Shown here: positions 23,651 through 35,543 of the stretch, one piece after another
Layout of the letters: every line of letters starts with the position of its first letter
How positions within the stretch are numbered: position 1 is the stretch's first letter
Assembly: GCA_030686995.1 (NCBI GenBank)
Contig: CM060680.1
Coordinates: 84,937,104-85,001,103, forward strand
DNA: 64,000 bases
Reading direction: 5' to 3'
From: Artemisia argyi
Lineage: Eukaryota > Streptophyta > Magnoliopsida > Asterales > Asteraceae
Translations under genes and position numbers: made by a program
The notes under the pieces: generated by a model
Database searches by the model: none
What the model saw: only the letters and a program-made list of their open reading frames with translations
What the model was told of the DNA's origin: nothing

Positions 23651-24652
23651 CTACGTGACCTCATCGTTGGTTTCACTCTCTGATTGTAAATGTTCTTTGT
23701 AGAAACCAATCACCTTTTTCTCAATCGCTCCTATAATCCTATGGGCAAATTCCTTATCGATTTTATACTTTGGTCCTAGAGTCAAGCAATCTTTGTAGAA
23801 GAGACTCCTCTTTTCCCATACATAATCCATGCCCTTTTTCTTATCCTCTGCATTGATGTCCTCAAAAGCACCAACGTTGTCTTTATCAAATCGGGATATA
23901 AAGCGAAATTCTTTCATTCTATTAGGCATCCTATAAGTGATCCTATCGGTGTTACTTGCAAATCGAATTGTCCCTTCTATCTCATCATATTCAAACTTAG
24001 ACTCCTCAACAAACGGTTTACCGAACACAACATTGGACAATGGACAATCAATAACATTAGCAAGATCTTCCACAATCATAAAGTCGGTGACAAAAGTGAA
24101 ATTCCCAACAAAGACATGTAGACCTTTAACTCTCCCGACAAAGTTACAAACTCCACCGGAGTATTTGGGATCTCTTCTAGGTTCAAGTCTTGTTTTCACT
24201 ATATCATTATAAACATTTGAGGACATAATGTTGATTGGGGATTTGAAGTCAATGTAAGCATTGTCAACGTGTCTATACCCAATCATACATGGTATCTTAG
24301 CATTCTTAGGATCGCCTCTCTTTATCTTAGGTTTAATTCTAGTAAAAGGAGATCGAGGGTCATCACTAAGATTATTATAATATGCAATCTCCTCCTTAGT
24401 GGGATATAGATTAAAATAATCATTTAGCTTCAGATCTATTTCCCCCTCTTCAAGTTCCTCAACGACATTCACAAAATCATTAGGCCCTAGCTTCTCATTT
24501 GAATACAAGGCGGTCGCTAGGTCACAAAGTGCATGGTCGAGCTCAACTTTAATCAACCTATTAAGCTCCCTAAGTTCCCTAATCTCACTCTCAATTTGTT
24601 CACGTAACACAGCTACTTCTCTAGGGGAAAGGGGTGGATTCGCGTTTTCCAT
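23651..24652 (-). CDS. Protease-like ORF of Athila-like element 1
   Basis: Open for 333 codons from the ATG at 24652 (MENANPP); an upstream ATG at 24673 (MTIPLTI) is also in frame. I prefer the MENANPP start because related ORFs share it. An N-terminal helical segment (REVAVLREQIESEIRELREL) is followed by an acidic stretch and then a retropepsin-like domain: IPCMIGYRHVDNAYIDFKS, FVGRVKGLHVFVGNF, VVFGKPFVEE. The catalytic position reads D-F-K-S rather than D-T/S-G, so activity is doubtful. The classic gag domain seen in element 3 is missing between MENANPP and the helix. The frame is intact, which suggests a young copy. Confidence 0.7.
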   Translation of the reverse strand: MENANPPLSPREVAVLREQIESEIRELRELNRLIKVELDHALCDLATALYSNEKLGPNDFVNVVEELEEGEIDLKLNDYFNLYPTKEEIAYYNNLSDDPRSPFTRIKPKIKRGDPKNAKIPCMIGYRHVDNAYIDFKSPINIMSSNVYNDIVKTRLEPRRDPKYSGGVCNFVGRVKGLHVFVGNFTFVTDFMIVEDLANVIDCPLSNVVFGKPFVEESKFEYDEIEGTIRFASNTDRITYRMPNRMKEFRFISRFDKDNVGAFEDINAEDKKKGMDYVWEKRSLFYKDCLTLGPKYKIDKEFAHRIIGAIEKKVIGFYKEHLQSESETNDEVT

Positions 24653-24809
24653 AATGGTCAACGGAATAGTCAATAAATTTAATTTACTAACAAAGGCACA
24701 AAGAAAAAGATAGACTAAAGAAAACCTAAAAATAAAAATAAAATCTTACTAGAAAGGAATCTAGCAAGTAGACCTAATAAAAAGAGATTCTAACCTAGAC
24801 AATAACTAT

Positions 24810-24827
24810 TCCCCGGCAGCGGCGCCA
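24810..24827 (-). promoter_or_regulatory. Primer binding site of Athila-like element 1
   Basis: On the element's strand TGGCGCCGCTGCCGGGGA, six bases from the LTR end at 24834. This site type is characteristic of Athila/Tat gypsy elements and gives the orientation. Confidence 0.9.
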
Positions 24828-24833
24828 AAAACT

Positions 24834-26243
24834 TGATACGTGGGAATCGCACCAGGCTTTACCTCTCAAGGGATCTTGAGAAGCTTACAACCCCCACCAG
24901 GCAGTGTACCTGATCGTTGTAGTATAGTATAGTGACAAGTACCTGGGGATTGATCGTTCAGCTAGGAATAGTGTCGCTAGGATTAGAAAACCTAAATAAT
25001 AGCTCTAGAGATGATGGATAATTCTTTTTGTATTTTTATATTTTCTAGAAAGCAAATTAAAATCTCAGGTTTGAAGGATTTGGGCGGAATTAGTTGCTAG
25101 TCAACTAACCCAATACTAAAGATGCAATCAAAATAAAATACTAAAAATGAAAATAAACTATATTAAACTAAAGTTGTGAACAATAAGTGGGAGAAATGTG
25201 TTTACTTAGATTTCACTACTCCATAGATATCTTTTACACGTTAATTACATGTTATAGTTGCGTGGATGACGGATTGTATTCCTTAATACCATTCATGGGG
25301 TGGCGTACTTACTTCCCCAATCCTATGAATGCCTACTTCACTCCTATGTCGAGCCTGCAAGAAGCTCCTAACATGGGATCATTAGAATTTACTCATGCAT
25401 GAAATACAACCAATAAAACCTAGTACACATCGGTTCATGTTTCCTAAGACGTTCAAGCATGTTACCATTTGGAGATCTGCCAGTTTTCTTAAGCCTAACA
25501 TTGAAATCATTCATCCAATGCAACCATAAACAAGTAATCAACACATAATCAACATCTAGGTTTCATTAGATCTAAGCAAACACAAGATAAATCTAGCCTA
25601 GCATGGTGGAATTAAGACAAGCACAAGATATAGACAACCAACACATAGACATATCGATTGAATTAAGAAAAGACTTATCTTAATAACACATGTAAGCATT
25701 CAAGGGTTGAAAACCCTTGAAAAGCTGTAAAATTCGTATATGGTTCGGCCTTAGGGTTTCTCCAAACTTGTTCCTCCTTAATGAATGAAAATTAGAAAAC
25801 TATATATAGATAATAGAGTCTGACAGCATCAAGAACAACCTTGTGACGCCGTCATCTTGCTGCCAAAATAATCCTCGGACTGCCTTGATCTACATCTGAC
25901 GCCGTCATGTATTCCACTTTTCCAGGCCGTCACGCATTTAACTCTTGATGCTCTACTTTGTGACGCCTTCATTTCTGTACTGGGTCGTCATGATCTTTAC
26001 TCTTGACGCCGTCAACTTCTTCCTCTTGACGCCGTCACACACTGTTCCCAGCATGAAAAATTAAGTCTTTGGCGTTTTCTTCACTTTTATGCTCCAAAAA
26101 CGTCCGAATTGCTTCCTTTTCCAGAATTCACTCCCAAAGTACCTAAAATCACAAAAGGAACGATTTAGGGCAATATTTGATCAAATAAATTCAATTCCGG
26201 GCTTAAATAACCCCCTAAAAATGGATCATTTTTCGCCTCATCA
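24834..26243 (-). repeat. 5' LTR of Athila-like element 1 (complete)
   Basis: Begins TGATACGTGGGAATCG and ends GCCTCATCA, followed by the catgt duplication. 1410 bp. Its TGACG array spans 25821-26037 with four perfect 11-mers; the copy nearest the TATA box has decayed to tgacagcatca. Confidence 0.9.
25821..26037 (-). promoter_or_regulatory. TGACG palindrome array in the 5' LTR of element 1
   Basis: Four perfect copies, the first position changed to tgacagcatca. TATATATAG lies at about 25801-25809. This is the LTR that would drive element 1. Confidence 0.65.
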
Positions 26244-26258
26244 CATGTTATAAGGAGA

Positions 26259-26798
26259 CTATTTCTTGTGATCTACAAGATTGTCCTCACATGTGTTAAC
26301 ACCCCTATCTTGATGCACAATGCATGTCATATTTGAGGCTAATGCTTGAAGCATTTTAACACCGTCATGAAGAGATTTGAGCATCTTACGGGTTTCTTCT
26401 CTATGATCCTCAATAGCATTAAGCATGTCAATTGTGTTTTCGCAACAAATTGCATGATTGCCTTCATGAAGTTTTGGGCTTAAGGGCTTCCTTATCTTTT
26501 CCCAAACTTCTTCATCACCAATTCCCTTAGTAAGGGGTGATGTGGCTTGAACATTTTTTGGATAGCTCCAAACATCATCTTGCAAAAGTTTTTCAAGGTT
26601 GGTCCTAGGATATTGTTGTTGATTGTTTAGCATAAACCACTCATTTCCTATCCCATCAATCTTGGTTGTAGCTTGAGGGACAACATTGTTGTTAGCAATT
26701 TCTTCACTTCCATTGTTTCCACTCAAGGAATTAGTGTCATTACTTTGGAGGATGAAATTGTCAAGAACATTGTTTGGAGAAAGTGGTTGGTTATTCAT
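26259..26798 (-). CDS. Unidentified 179-residue ORF in the second copia element
   Basis: An intact frame located between the pol remnant and the Athila-like insert, on the element's coding strand. The N-terminus is Asn/Ser-rich (MNNQPLSPNNVLDNF). The middle holds 'EVWEKIRKPLSPKLHEGNH', and the C-terminal third (IEDHREETRKMLKSLHDGV) looks helical and may form a coiled coil. It has no membrane segment and no motif that I recognise. It could be the element's own accessory ORF or a captured host fragment. It starts 9 bases inside the insert's right flank, so part of its 3' end may have been lost when the insert arrived. Confidence 0.45.
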   Translation of the reverse strand: MNNQPLSPNNVLDNFILQSNDTNSLSGNNGSEEIANNNVVPQATTKIDGIGNEWFMLNNQQQYPRTNLEKLLQDDVWSYPKNVQATSPLTKGIGDEEVWEKIRKPLSPKLHEGNHAICCENTIDMLNAIEDHREETRKMLKSLHDGVKMLQALASNMTCIVHQDRGVNTCEDNLVDHKK

Positions 26799-27561
26799 TT
26801 TTAAACTTAGATTGAGATTTTAGATGTAATGCTAGACAAGATCTCTAATCCTTAAATAATAGTAAAGTGGGATTTAGATATGAGTGATGACACTTATTAT
26901 CCAACGGGTATTAAGGAAATTAGTACCAAGATTCCTCATTAGGTGTACAAATTGTGAAGATCAAGAAGAAGAGAATATATAGGAAAGGTAAGTGAGCATG
27001 GATCACATGATCATGAGAAAAGTTATTCAAAGAGCAATGAGTGATCTAGTTGATTATTAAGTTGTGATATGTGGACAAAATACATATGCTACCTACCATT
27101 AAGAATGCATCATAAATCGTTAAGCAATGCATCAAAAAAATTTTAAGCAATGAGGCATTATTCATTAAAATATGGGTATGTATCATGTAATCTATCATAT
27201 AAGAAGAACAAGATGAATTTGATACAACATCTTGAACACAAGTGTGAGTTGTGAAGAATCGTCATATCAAAGACAAAATTTTCAAGATGAATCAAGATAA
27301 TTTTGAGTCAAGTTTTCTTGTTCAAGCACATAGTATAGACATGTAGAGTCTAGGATACTTATCAATCATAGTTTGAATAATGAATTGACGCATATCTCTC
27401 CTCTTGGAAGACATTTGTTAGATCTTCCATCCATGCCTCCACATAAACCTTAATCACATAAGCTCTAATAGCACCTAAAGATTGTTCTCCTAAGATGCAT
27501 GTTTTAGCATCAAAACCTATCCTAAAGCGATTTGGACTTTTGAAAAATGTCATGCCAAAAA
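26799..27561 (-). other. Non-coding stretch where RT and RNase H should be
   Basis: AT-rich sequence. The only frame (27362-27553, 63 residues, MTFFKSPNRFRIGF...) shows no RT or RNase H motif; neither YVDD nor ADIFTK-type sequence is present on either strand. In a complete copia element about 2 kb of RT-RNase H would lie here, so this segment marks a large deletion or replacement. Confidence 0.6.
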
Positions 27562-27562
27562 C

Positions 27563-29040
27563 TTAGACTTGTTTGTTTTGTGACCTAAGAGTCCTTTGAT
27601 TCAAGTCACCAATGACTTGTTGTATAGGATGACCCCTCGCTTCTCTCAATTCCTTAGGATTGCCTTCATCCGAATCATTAACTTGTAATGTTGGCGATCT
27701 TTGTTGATCTTGAACTAAAGGTTCATTGATCACATCATCTTCTACCGAAGGAGATGATTTGGGCTCGGGCATGCTCTCATCAAAGGTTACATTGAGAGAT
27801 TCCTCAATCCTCATTGTTTCCTTGTTAAGCACTATGTAAGCTTTACTAGTTTGAGAGTATCCTAGGAACACACCTTCATACGACTTTGGGTTGAATTTAG
27901 TGAGATATTCTTTGGTGTTAAGTATAAATACTTTGCAACCAAATACTCTAAAATACTCTAGGGATGGTTTTCTATTCCTAAGTATTTCATAAGGTGTTTT
28001 ACTAATTACCTTTTTATGTAGACTCTATTAAAAATGTAACAAGCGGTATCTAGGGCATGACACCAAAACTTTTGTGGAATGGATTGCTCGTCAAGCATTG
28101 CACGACTCATCTTTCTTAACTTACGATGTGTTCTTTCAACTATCTCAAGCGATTGAGAAGTGAACGGGCCCGATAAGTTATAAGATATTCCATGTTGTTC
28201 ACAAAAGGTTCCAAATTGCATTTTATCAAATTCGCTACTATGATTTGTTTTAGTTGAAACAATTGAACAATCAAGTAGGTTTTCAAGTTTCTTTCTCAAA
28301 ATGTTGAACTTATTTAAAACACCATCCTTGTTTTTTAAGAACAATATCCAAGTGTAATTTGAATAATCATCTATGATCATTAAAGTATAGAAGTTTCCTC
28401 CATAACTTTGGATCGGAAATGGACCATACAAATCTAAATGAATTAATTCTAAAACTTTACTAGTTGTCACTTCCTTTATATTCCTATTATAGGTTTGTCC
28501 TTGACTCCCGAGACATGAATCACAATAATGCCTCTCAAAGCTCAACTTTGGTAAATTTCGTACTAGCTCGTTAGAAGCTAGGTTTTAGACGAACCTCATA
28601 TTGGCGTGACCTAATCTCCTATGCCAAAGCATTGAGTTGCCCACCATGGACATAAGACATATGTGTTGCTTAGAGTTATCACCTAACTTTCATGTATATA
28701 AATTATTTCTCCTATGACCTTTTGCTAACACAACACCATTTTTACTAATGGTGCAATCTACCTTAGTAAATTTGACCTCACAATCATCATCACATAATTG
28801 AATTACACTAATCAAATTGAAACTTAGACCCCTAACATGCTCAACATTGGAGATTTCTATGGAGACATGAAGGACATTACCTTTGCCGACAATTTTGCCG
28901 TTAAGCTTGCTTCCAAAAATAACTTGATTGCCATTATACGCCGTGTATGATGTGAACAATCTTCTATTCCCGGTCGTGTGTTTAGTGCAACCACTATCCA
29001 CTACTCACTCATCCGGTTGTAGATCACTTTTGAGGCAAAC
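27563..29040 (-). pseudogene. Degenerate copia protease and integrase (second element)
   Basis: Reading on the - strand from 29040: the Trp codon before VVDSGCTKHTTGN is TGA, then the protease D-S-G, then 'GLSFNLISVIQLCD' of the GAG-pre-integrase region. Integrase follows from about 28560: HYCDSCLGSQG, LIHLDLYGP (first acid), then TKTNHSSEF where the second catalytic Asp is replaced by Asn, and EIVERTHRKL (third acid present). A frame loss lies near 28012. The last open piece (27871-27563) has FLGYSQTSKAY and ends after LRSQNKQV. Catalytically dead by sequence. Confidence 0.85.
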
Positions 29041-32000
29041 TGATGAGTGTCTAAATACTCATCATTTTATACCAATCTGAGCTGCCAAAACATCTTAAAA
29101 CACTCAAATATGCATCATAATACTGAAAATATCCCAGGAATGTGTTTTATATGTTTCAGATGCAAAATAATCAAAAACAGATGAAAAACGTACAAAGTTT
29201 GCATAATTGGCAGTTTCAGTCTCTCAACTTTCAAAAGTTGTCAAATCTAGTCCCTGGTTGTTCTCAAAACTTGAAAAAGTCACCAAAGGCCCTTTTAAAT
29301 CAAAAAGTTACATAATTAGTCCTTTGGTGCAAAGTTTCACAAAATGTCAAGTTTAGTCCCTGAAGTTTGGAAAATTGTCAAAAATGGTCCCTGGGATATT
29401 AAAACTTTGGGAAAAACAAATTGTGTCCTTATACTTCTCATATATGGAAGGATTGGTCCTTGATTGCAAGTTTGGTGAAATTACAAAACAGGTCCCTGAA
29501 GTTTGGTGGTTTGGCATATTTAGTCCTTGGGGTTTCATATAAATTCATAACAGGTCCTCATAATATTCTCAATTGGCAAAATACACCCCCTGAAATATTT
29601 TGGAAGAATGCCAAATTACACCCCTTGAAATTCATTAAATTACAAAATTGGTCCTTGTGATATTCAAAACCAAACCGGATTAAATAATAAAAACCAAAAA
29701 TCAAGTCCAATCCAAACACACCCAAGCCCACTCCTAAGCCCAAAATACAAACCAAACCCACCCTGGCATTAATACCCGGGTCAAACCCAGTCAACACCCC
29801 CTTCCTCACACCAAAACCACCCTTCCCTCCCAAATACCGCCCTGCAAAAACCCCCTCCACTTGCATTAAATTCATCATCACCACCCCACCACTCTCACCT
29901 AACAAGACAGCCCACAATAAATGTCACCCCCCCTACATGCAACAGTCAATTGGCTCTGCTCAATTTTTTGGCACGAAAAAGGATTTGAACGGCTGAGATG
30001 AGTTTCAGAGATCCAATGGCCAAGATTATTGATGGGATTTGCCCAGAAGCTCGTGGGAACCCTAATGTGAGCCTATAAAAGGAAGGAGAAGCAATGAAGA
30101 AAGAGTAGTAGTTTAATTAGTATTAATGTATGTCGTATAATTAAGAATTCAAATTCTAGTGTAATATTCAAGCTTTTAAGCATTGGGTTAGTTAATTCAG
30201 CTGTAATCTTAACTTTTTCTAGTAATAAGAATCAAGTTTCAGTATCTCTTTTAGTGAATGCAATTTTCATTTTTATTTCAAAATTTCAAGTTAAGCTCTG
30301 TTGTTATTGATGTTTATGTTATGGACTTTTAAGAACACTTAAGCTCCATTAAGCTCAGTGAAGCTTTTAGAAACTCTTAAAAGGAAATAGAATTGTAAAA
30401 CAAGAAAAATAAAAAAAAAAATCTGAAAAAGAAAGAAAAATACAAAAATTACAGGTTGAAGATGGAAGATAGCTGGAGCATGGTTAATCCTGGATGGCCA
30501 TGGGTTTAGTGGCTTGTGGAAGCCTGTAGGTTTGGTTCTTGGGTCATGTTCTTGGTATTAGCTTGGAATGCAAATTGTAAGCTCATATTTCAATTTTAGC
30601 ATTCTATTATTAAACTGCTCAATAGTGTAATTTCTTGTGTTTCTATGCTAGTTTAGTGCTCAATAGTGATTTAATCACTTAATAGGTAGTACTTGTTAAT
30701 CAGGATTGCTAGTTGCTTGAAAAATCAATTTTAGCACTTAAATTAGTATAATCTGTGTTCTGTGGTTCTTATTGTTATTAGCTATGTTTCTTAGCTTCTA
30801 ATAGTTAATTACATCATATTAGAGTAAAGTGGATTGGTATTGCACCTTAAATCAGTTTAAAACTTTGAAAATCACAAAACTAGTCCACATTAAGGACTGT
30901 TTGGCATTGCTGAGTTAGGGTTGAATTTGGTGGTTTCATTTGTTGTTTCCTATTCTTACATGGTACAATAGGTTCTATTAGGCTAAGTAAAACATAAAAA
31001 TCAGTAGTCACAAGTTAAAAAGTCAAAATTACCTTTGAATTGGCTTAGATTATTGTCTGTCAAGAGAGTTGAACCCAAAACCTTCATAATCACCTCATAA
31101 GTAGTTAAAATAGCTTAAACAAGTTTTCTTACATCTTATTATATCAAGTTTAGTGGGTTAGAAAAGATCAAAAGTCATCAAAGTCAAACCTTAGTGATTT
31201 TACAAAAGTCAAAATTCTTGTCTGTCAAAAATGGTCAAAGTTTCTTGAGCTTCCACAGTATTTGATTCAGATTGAAAATAAAAAGTTTTTGTTGTTCTAA
31301 GTTATTTTGTTGCTTGTTTCACTTTTTCAAAAAGAAAATTGAGGTTTGGAAGATTTCTGCTTATAAATAAGCACCCTCAAAGTTGCCTATTTGTTCAGTC
31401 ACCTCCCCTGCATCAGGGGTGTGACCCTGATTTCACAAGCTCACCAAGAGCTTCTCAGAGAGTCTTAGGCTTCACACTTTAGCATTTTAGGGACCTTGTC
31501 AACCCATCTCACCATTCTAGTTGTTAGTTTGGACTTTAGAAGCTTTTCCCCTAGGCTGCTTGTACCCACAAGTTACCCACCCAAAACTGAGTACACTGAG
31601 TACTCAGTTTTAGCATCAAAATCTACAAGCTTGCCCAAAGCTTATTAGTGATCCATAAACTCTGATTCTTGGCTTATTTTAAAGCTTACCAGACCAGCTT
31701 CTGAGATTCATTCTCACTTTGGACCCTTGTGCTTATTTGTGGGCCCCACATAGGCCTAAAGTTGCCCTTTTGGGACTGCAAGCCACATAAGTTGTGGGTT
31801 TTGGCTTATTTGCTTATTACAGCTTATTGCTCAAACCTTTTGCTTGCTCTAGCTTATTTTTGGTTTACTTAATTTGGTTATAGCTTATTGTACCTTCTGT
31901 GATCAGTGTTTGGCTTATTTCATTTGAAAAATCCATAATTAAGCTCAATAAGCCAACTGTTTTGATAAAGGGGGTGGACACAGCTTATTTTTAAGCTAAA

Positions 32001-33223
32001 ACAAAAGTCATTTCACAAAAGTTTCTTATTTTCATCTTATTTTTATCTGTCAAAAATAAAAACACCAAAAAACCAAACATAAAATTAGTGATAGCTTCTA
32101 TTTAATAGATTCTATCTTTTTCATTTTTCATTTCAGCTTATTTTAAGCACTTTATCATTTTTATAATTTTCTTAATTCCCTTTTACCTTTAAGTATTTAT
32201 AATAATTTTCTTAGATTTTTCTTAAACAGTTTACTAATTATTAGAATTAAAAATAGTTTAAATAATTAAATAGGTAATATTAGTAATTAAATAGTTTTCT
32301 TTAATTTTAATTAACAACAATAGATTTTTATATTTTTCCTAGGTTTTATAAATTAGTTAAGACTTTTAGAAAATAGATTTATAAATTCCACTGTTCATTT
32401 CCTAATTTTCTTATTTAATTTAGTTAAATTAGATTTAAATCAATTAATAAGTAATTAATTAGTAAAATAGCCTAAATATAATTTTTAGTAACTTTTTATA
32501 ATTTTTTAGGATTCCTGTGATGGTTAGTTAGTTTTATAAATTTTTCCATAATTTTCTAAGTCATTTAGGTATATTTTGTAATTTAAAATAGTTTAAATAG
32601 TTTAATTAAGATAATTAGTTTTTAATTAATAGAAAACTCATAAAAAGACAAAAATATTTATTTTTATTTTTTATACTTTCTTCAAGTTCATTTTAAGGTT
32701 TAGAAATTATTTTTGCAAATTTTTAGGTTAATTGGTAATCCTTACCATTTTTAGTTAATTTAAATTAGGTTTAGATTAGATTTTAAATAGTTTTAATTAA
32801 TTAATTAGTATTTAATTATTAAAATAATCATTTTTATAATTTCATTTTAAATTTTCTTTTAATTTTAAGTTTTAAAAAGTTTCACTTGCACCCCTGTAGT
32901 TTGTAATTTGTTAAATCCCACTTTTCTTTGTCTGTTATCTGATTTCCCAATTTGTGCTTTTGTGATTATATCTGTTATTGTTTATATCATTCCAAAATTG
33001 TTCAAATACCAAGCAATCAGTAGTATAATCATTCCCCAATCATCTTGGTTACTGTCCTCAGTGCCACTTATTCCACAAACGTTCAGAATACAATTTCAAT
33101 CTCGTTGGGACTTAACGACCCGGGGATTTCCCTGTACTTCCACGGATTATAAAAACTTGACTCTCCTCTCCCAGGTGGGCCTATCAACTGCACCCGGTTG
33201 ACTGGTTGGTTTGGGATGAGTCA
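29041..33223 (+). mobile_element. Solo LTR, 4.18 kb, probably Tat/Ogre-type gypsy
   Basis: Flanked by caaac at 29036-29040 and 33224-33228, starts TGATGAGTGTC and ends GATGAGTCA. The interior has no gag, pol, primer site or second LTR, so one LTR remains after recombination between the two LTRs of a full element. TATAAAAGG at 30073-30081 on the + strand suggests + orientation. The right end (cgacccggggatttccc) resembles long Ogre/Tat LTR ends, which is recall only. It splits the second copia element exactly between gag and protease, whose reading direction continues on both sides. Confidence 0.8.
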
Positions 33224-33228
33224 CAAAC

Positions 33229-35424
33229 CTACAACAAAAATACAACTCATGCCTTTGGTACCCATTGTTTCTTGGGTCCATTTTGGTTAGCATTTAAGAT
33301 GCACAAGTTAAACATTCTTGGGTCTTGAAGCAAGACACATAATTTCTCAATACCAAATTTAGAGAAGGCGGACCAAGGATTGTTTTGATAGTCATTTTGA
33401 GTTTGATAACTTGGTCTATAGTTATGATATGTTTGAGGTCTAAAGTAGTTTTGGTTTGAATAGGAGTTGTCTCTCCTTTGGTAATTGTTGTATTGGTATT
33501 GAGAAGACCGTTGACCATAGTTATAGAAATTTCTTCTTTGGTTATTATGAAAAGATGGTCTTTGGTTGTATGAGGTAGAAGATCTCACATTAGGTGTAGG
33601 CAAAAGTGGTCTATTATTTACTCGAGGTGGTGAGTATCCATGTCCATTGCGAGAGCCTGAGTTAAAAAATTGGTTTGGATTTTCTCTTTTTACAATGGGA
33701 GCTTGATTACCTCGAGTACTTGTAAGAGGAGCTTGAGGAGTAATTGGTTTAATGTTATCGCTTAATGGATGTCCAATTTTCCTCAGAGGCCTGGCGCGCT
33801 GATGGCGCGTTGACGCGTCAGCCGGCGCGTCAGCCTTGGGATTTTTGGAGCCTCGTTTTCTTTAGCCTTTACAAATGTTATTGGTTTTGTTAGGCTTATA
33901 GGAGTGGTTGTACCTTGTTTAAAAAATCCAAGACCTCCCTTATCTTGAGACACCTTTTGTCGACTTATTAGTTCTTCTAAATCATTTGTGCTCTTTTTAT
34001 ATTTTGAAAAGCTTAGTGATTCTTTTTGAAGTTCCAACACCTTTTCATTCAAAGAGTTAACCTCAAGAGTGAGTATTTCACAATTTTTACAAGGTTCAAT
34101 CATCCCTTTGCAATGTTCTAGTGTTTTCACTTTACTTTCAAGTTCACAAACCCTTTCTTTAGATTTAACATTTTCTAGTTCAAGAATACGTTTTTCTTTG
34201 AGAGCTTTATCAAGGGTTTTTCTAAAATTATCATTAAACTTAACTAGTTCCTCATTTTCCTTTTGCAAATTGATAATATCTAAGTTATTAGAAGAGGAAG
34301 GGTTTAGAGATACCTCAAATTTTTCTTGAGCCATAAGACACGTAGCGTCATTAGGTTGTTGGTCCTCATCTTCACTATCACTCCATGCTCCTCCAACGAA
34401 TGCCTTGTTCACCCTAGGCTTAGGGCATTCATGAATGAAATGACCCTTTTCTCCGCAATTGTAGCATCCTTGGGTGCGTCTCGAGCTTTCACCAACCTTG
34501 TTGTTATCACCACTTTGGTTTCCCCCGAAGTTGTTTCTTCCACCATTAACTCGGTTTCCAAACCGATATCTTCTACCAATATTACCACCTTTCCTAAAGA
34601 ACCTCCGAAAGTTCTTAGCCATAAGATTATATTCTTCGTCATCCATATCATCTTCTTCATTGCTATCCTCTTGACCATCACTATCATTACTAGTTTGAGT
34701 ACTAGCAACTTTAGCTTTAAGATCCAAATACTTAACCTTCTCCTTCTTGTCTTTGTTATTCGCCTTGTTGTTTCACAAGAATCATCTCATAGACTTTGAG
34801 ATTTCCAATGAGCTCGTCAAGAGGTAGTTCTGCCAAATTCTTGGCCTCTTCTATGGCCGTCACCTTTGGCCTCCACTTCACTGGAAGTGCTCGAAGAAAC
34901 TTTCTCACATGGTTCTTGTTATAGAAGCTAGGATCAAGAGCCGTGAGACTAGTGATTATAGCATTGAACCTTGTGTACCCATTATCAATGGTTTCTTCAT
35001 CCGAGATCGAGAACTTTTCATATTGTTGTATGAGTAAATCGATCTTGCAATCTTTCACTTGAGAGTTGCCTTGATGAGTGATGATGAGAGAGTGCCAAAT
35101 TTCCTTGGCGGTCTTGCAAACATGAACCCTCTCGAACTCCCTTCGAGGTAGAGCATTATAGATCAACATCTTGGCTTCATCATTTTTATCAAGCTTTCTT
35201 CTTTCATCATCATTAAGATCTATATGTGGCTTTTTCACCAACAACTTTGTTTCCGAGTCTTCCACCATAAACTCAAAGTTGCCATTTTGGATGATTTCCC
35301 ACAAATCAAGATCTTTGGACCTAACATAGGTCTCGAATCGGGTTTTCCAAAAGCAAAACCCATCGGTTTCTAGCAAAGGTGGTCTTTACATAGAACACCC
35401 CTCAACATAGTTCTCTTGAGCCAT
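33229..35424 (-). pseudogene. Copia gag with UBN2-type domain and CCHC knuckle (second element)
   Basis: ATG at 35424 (MAQENYVEGCSM), then a TAA after 12 codons at 35388-35386 and reopening as [18 protein letters not shown]. The UBN2-like gag domain spans 35376-34756 ([30 protein letters not shown]). A one-base shift at about 34750 leads to the basic linker and knuckle CYNCGEKGHFIHEC (34467-34426), then a Glu/Lys/Leu coiled-coil region ending at 33783. A frame change there leads to a Tyr/Asn/Gln-rich tail (33603-33247) that ends KKQWVPKA, the usual border with protease. The solo LTR sits just beyond. A GC-rich island interrupts the tail near 33795-33840. Confidence 0.85.
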
Positions 35425-35543
35425 GGATCTATACTCTACTTTACCAAAAATCTTAGTTAGGAATTTAGATTTTTTGGAAAAGAAGTTTTCGACTTAAAAT
35501 GACTTCTCGGGAAGGCTTTAAAGCTCAAAAACTTGAGTATACC

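Larger units (their letters stand above)
19852..26243 (-). mobile_element. Athila-like gypsy element 1, - strand, with 5 bp target duplication
   Basis: Flanked by catgt at 19847-19851 and 26244-26248. Two LTRs of about 1.4 kb (19852-21240 and 24834-26243) begin TGATACGTGGG on the + strand. The primer binding site is the TGGCGCC...GGGGA type used by Athila/Tat elements. There is one ORF, protease-like, and 2.4 kb of non-coding interior. No gag domain, RT or integrase is seen, so it is a non-autonomous copy. The left LTR lacks its terminal 25 or so bases and the adjacent polypurine tract through an internal deletion. Confidence 0.88.

Noticed and set aside
34069..34799. Hydrophobic + strand frames resembling membrane proteins
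   Set aside because: They are antisense to the gag coiled-coil and zinc-knuckle region of the second copia element; antisense of Lys/Glu codons reads as Phe/Leu.
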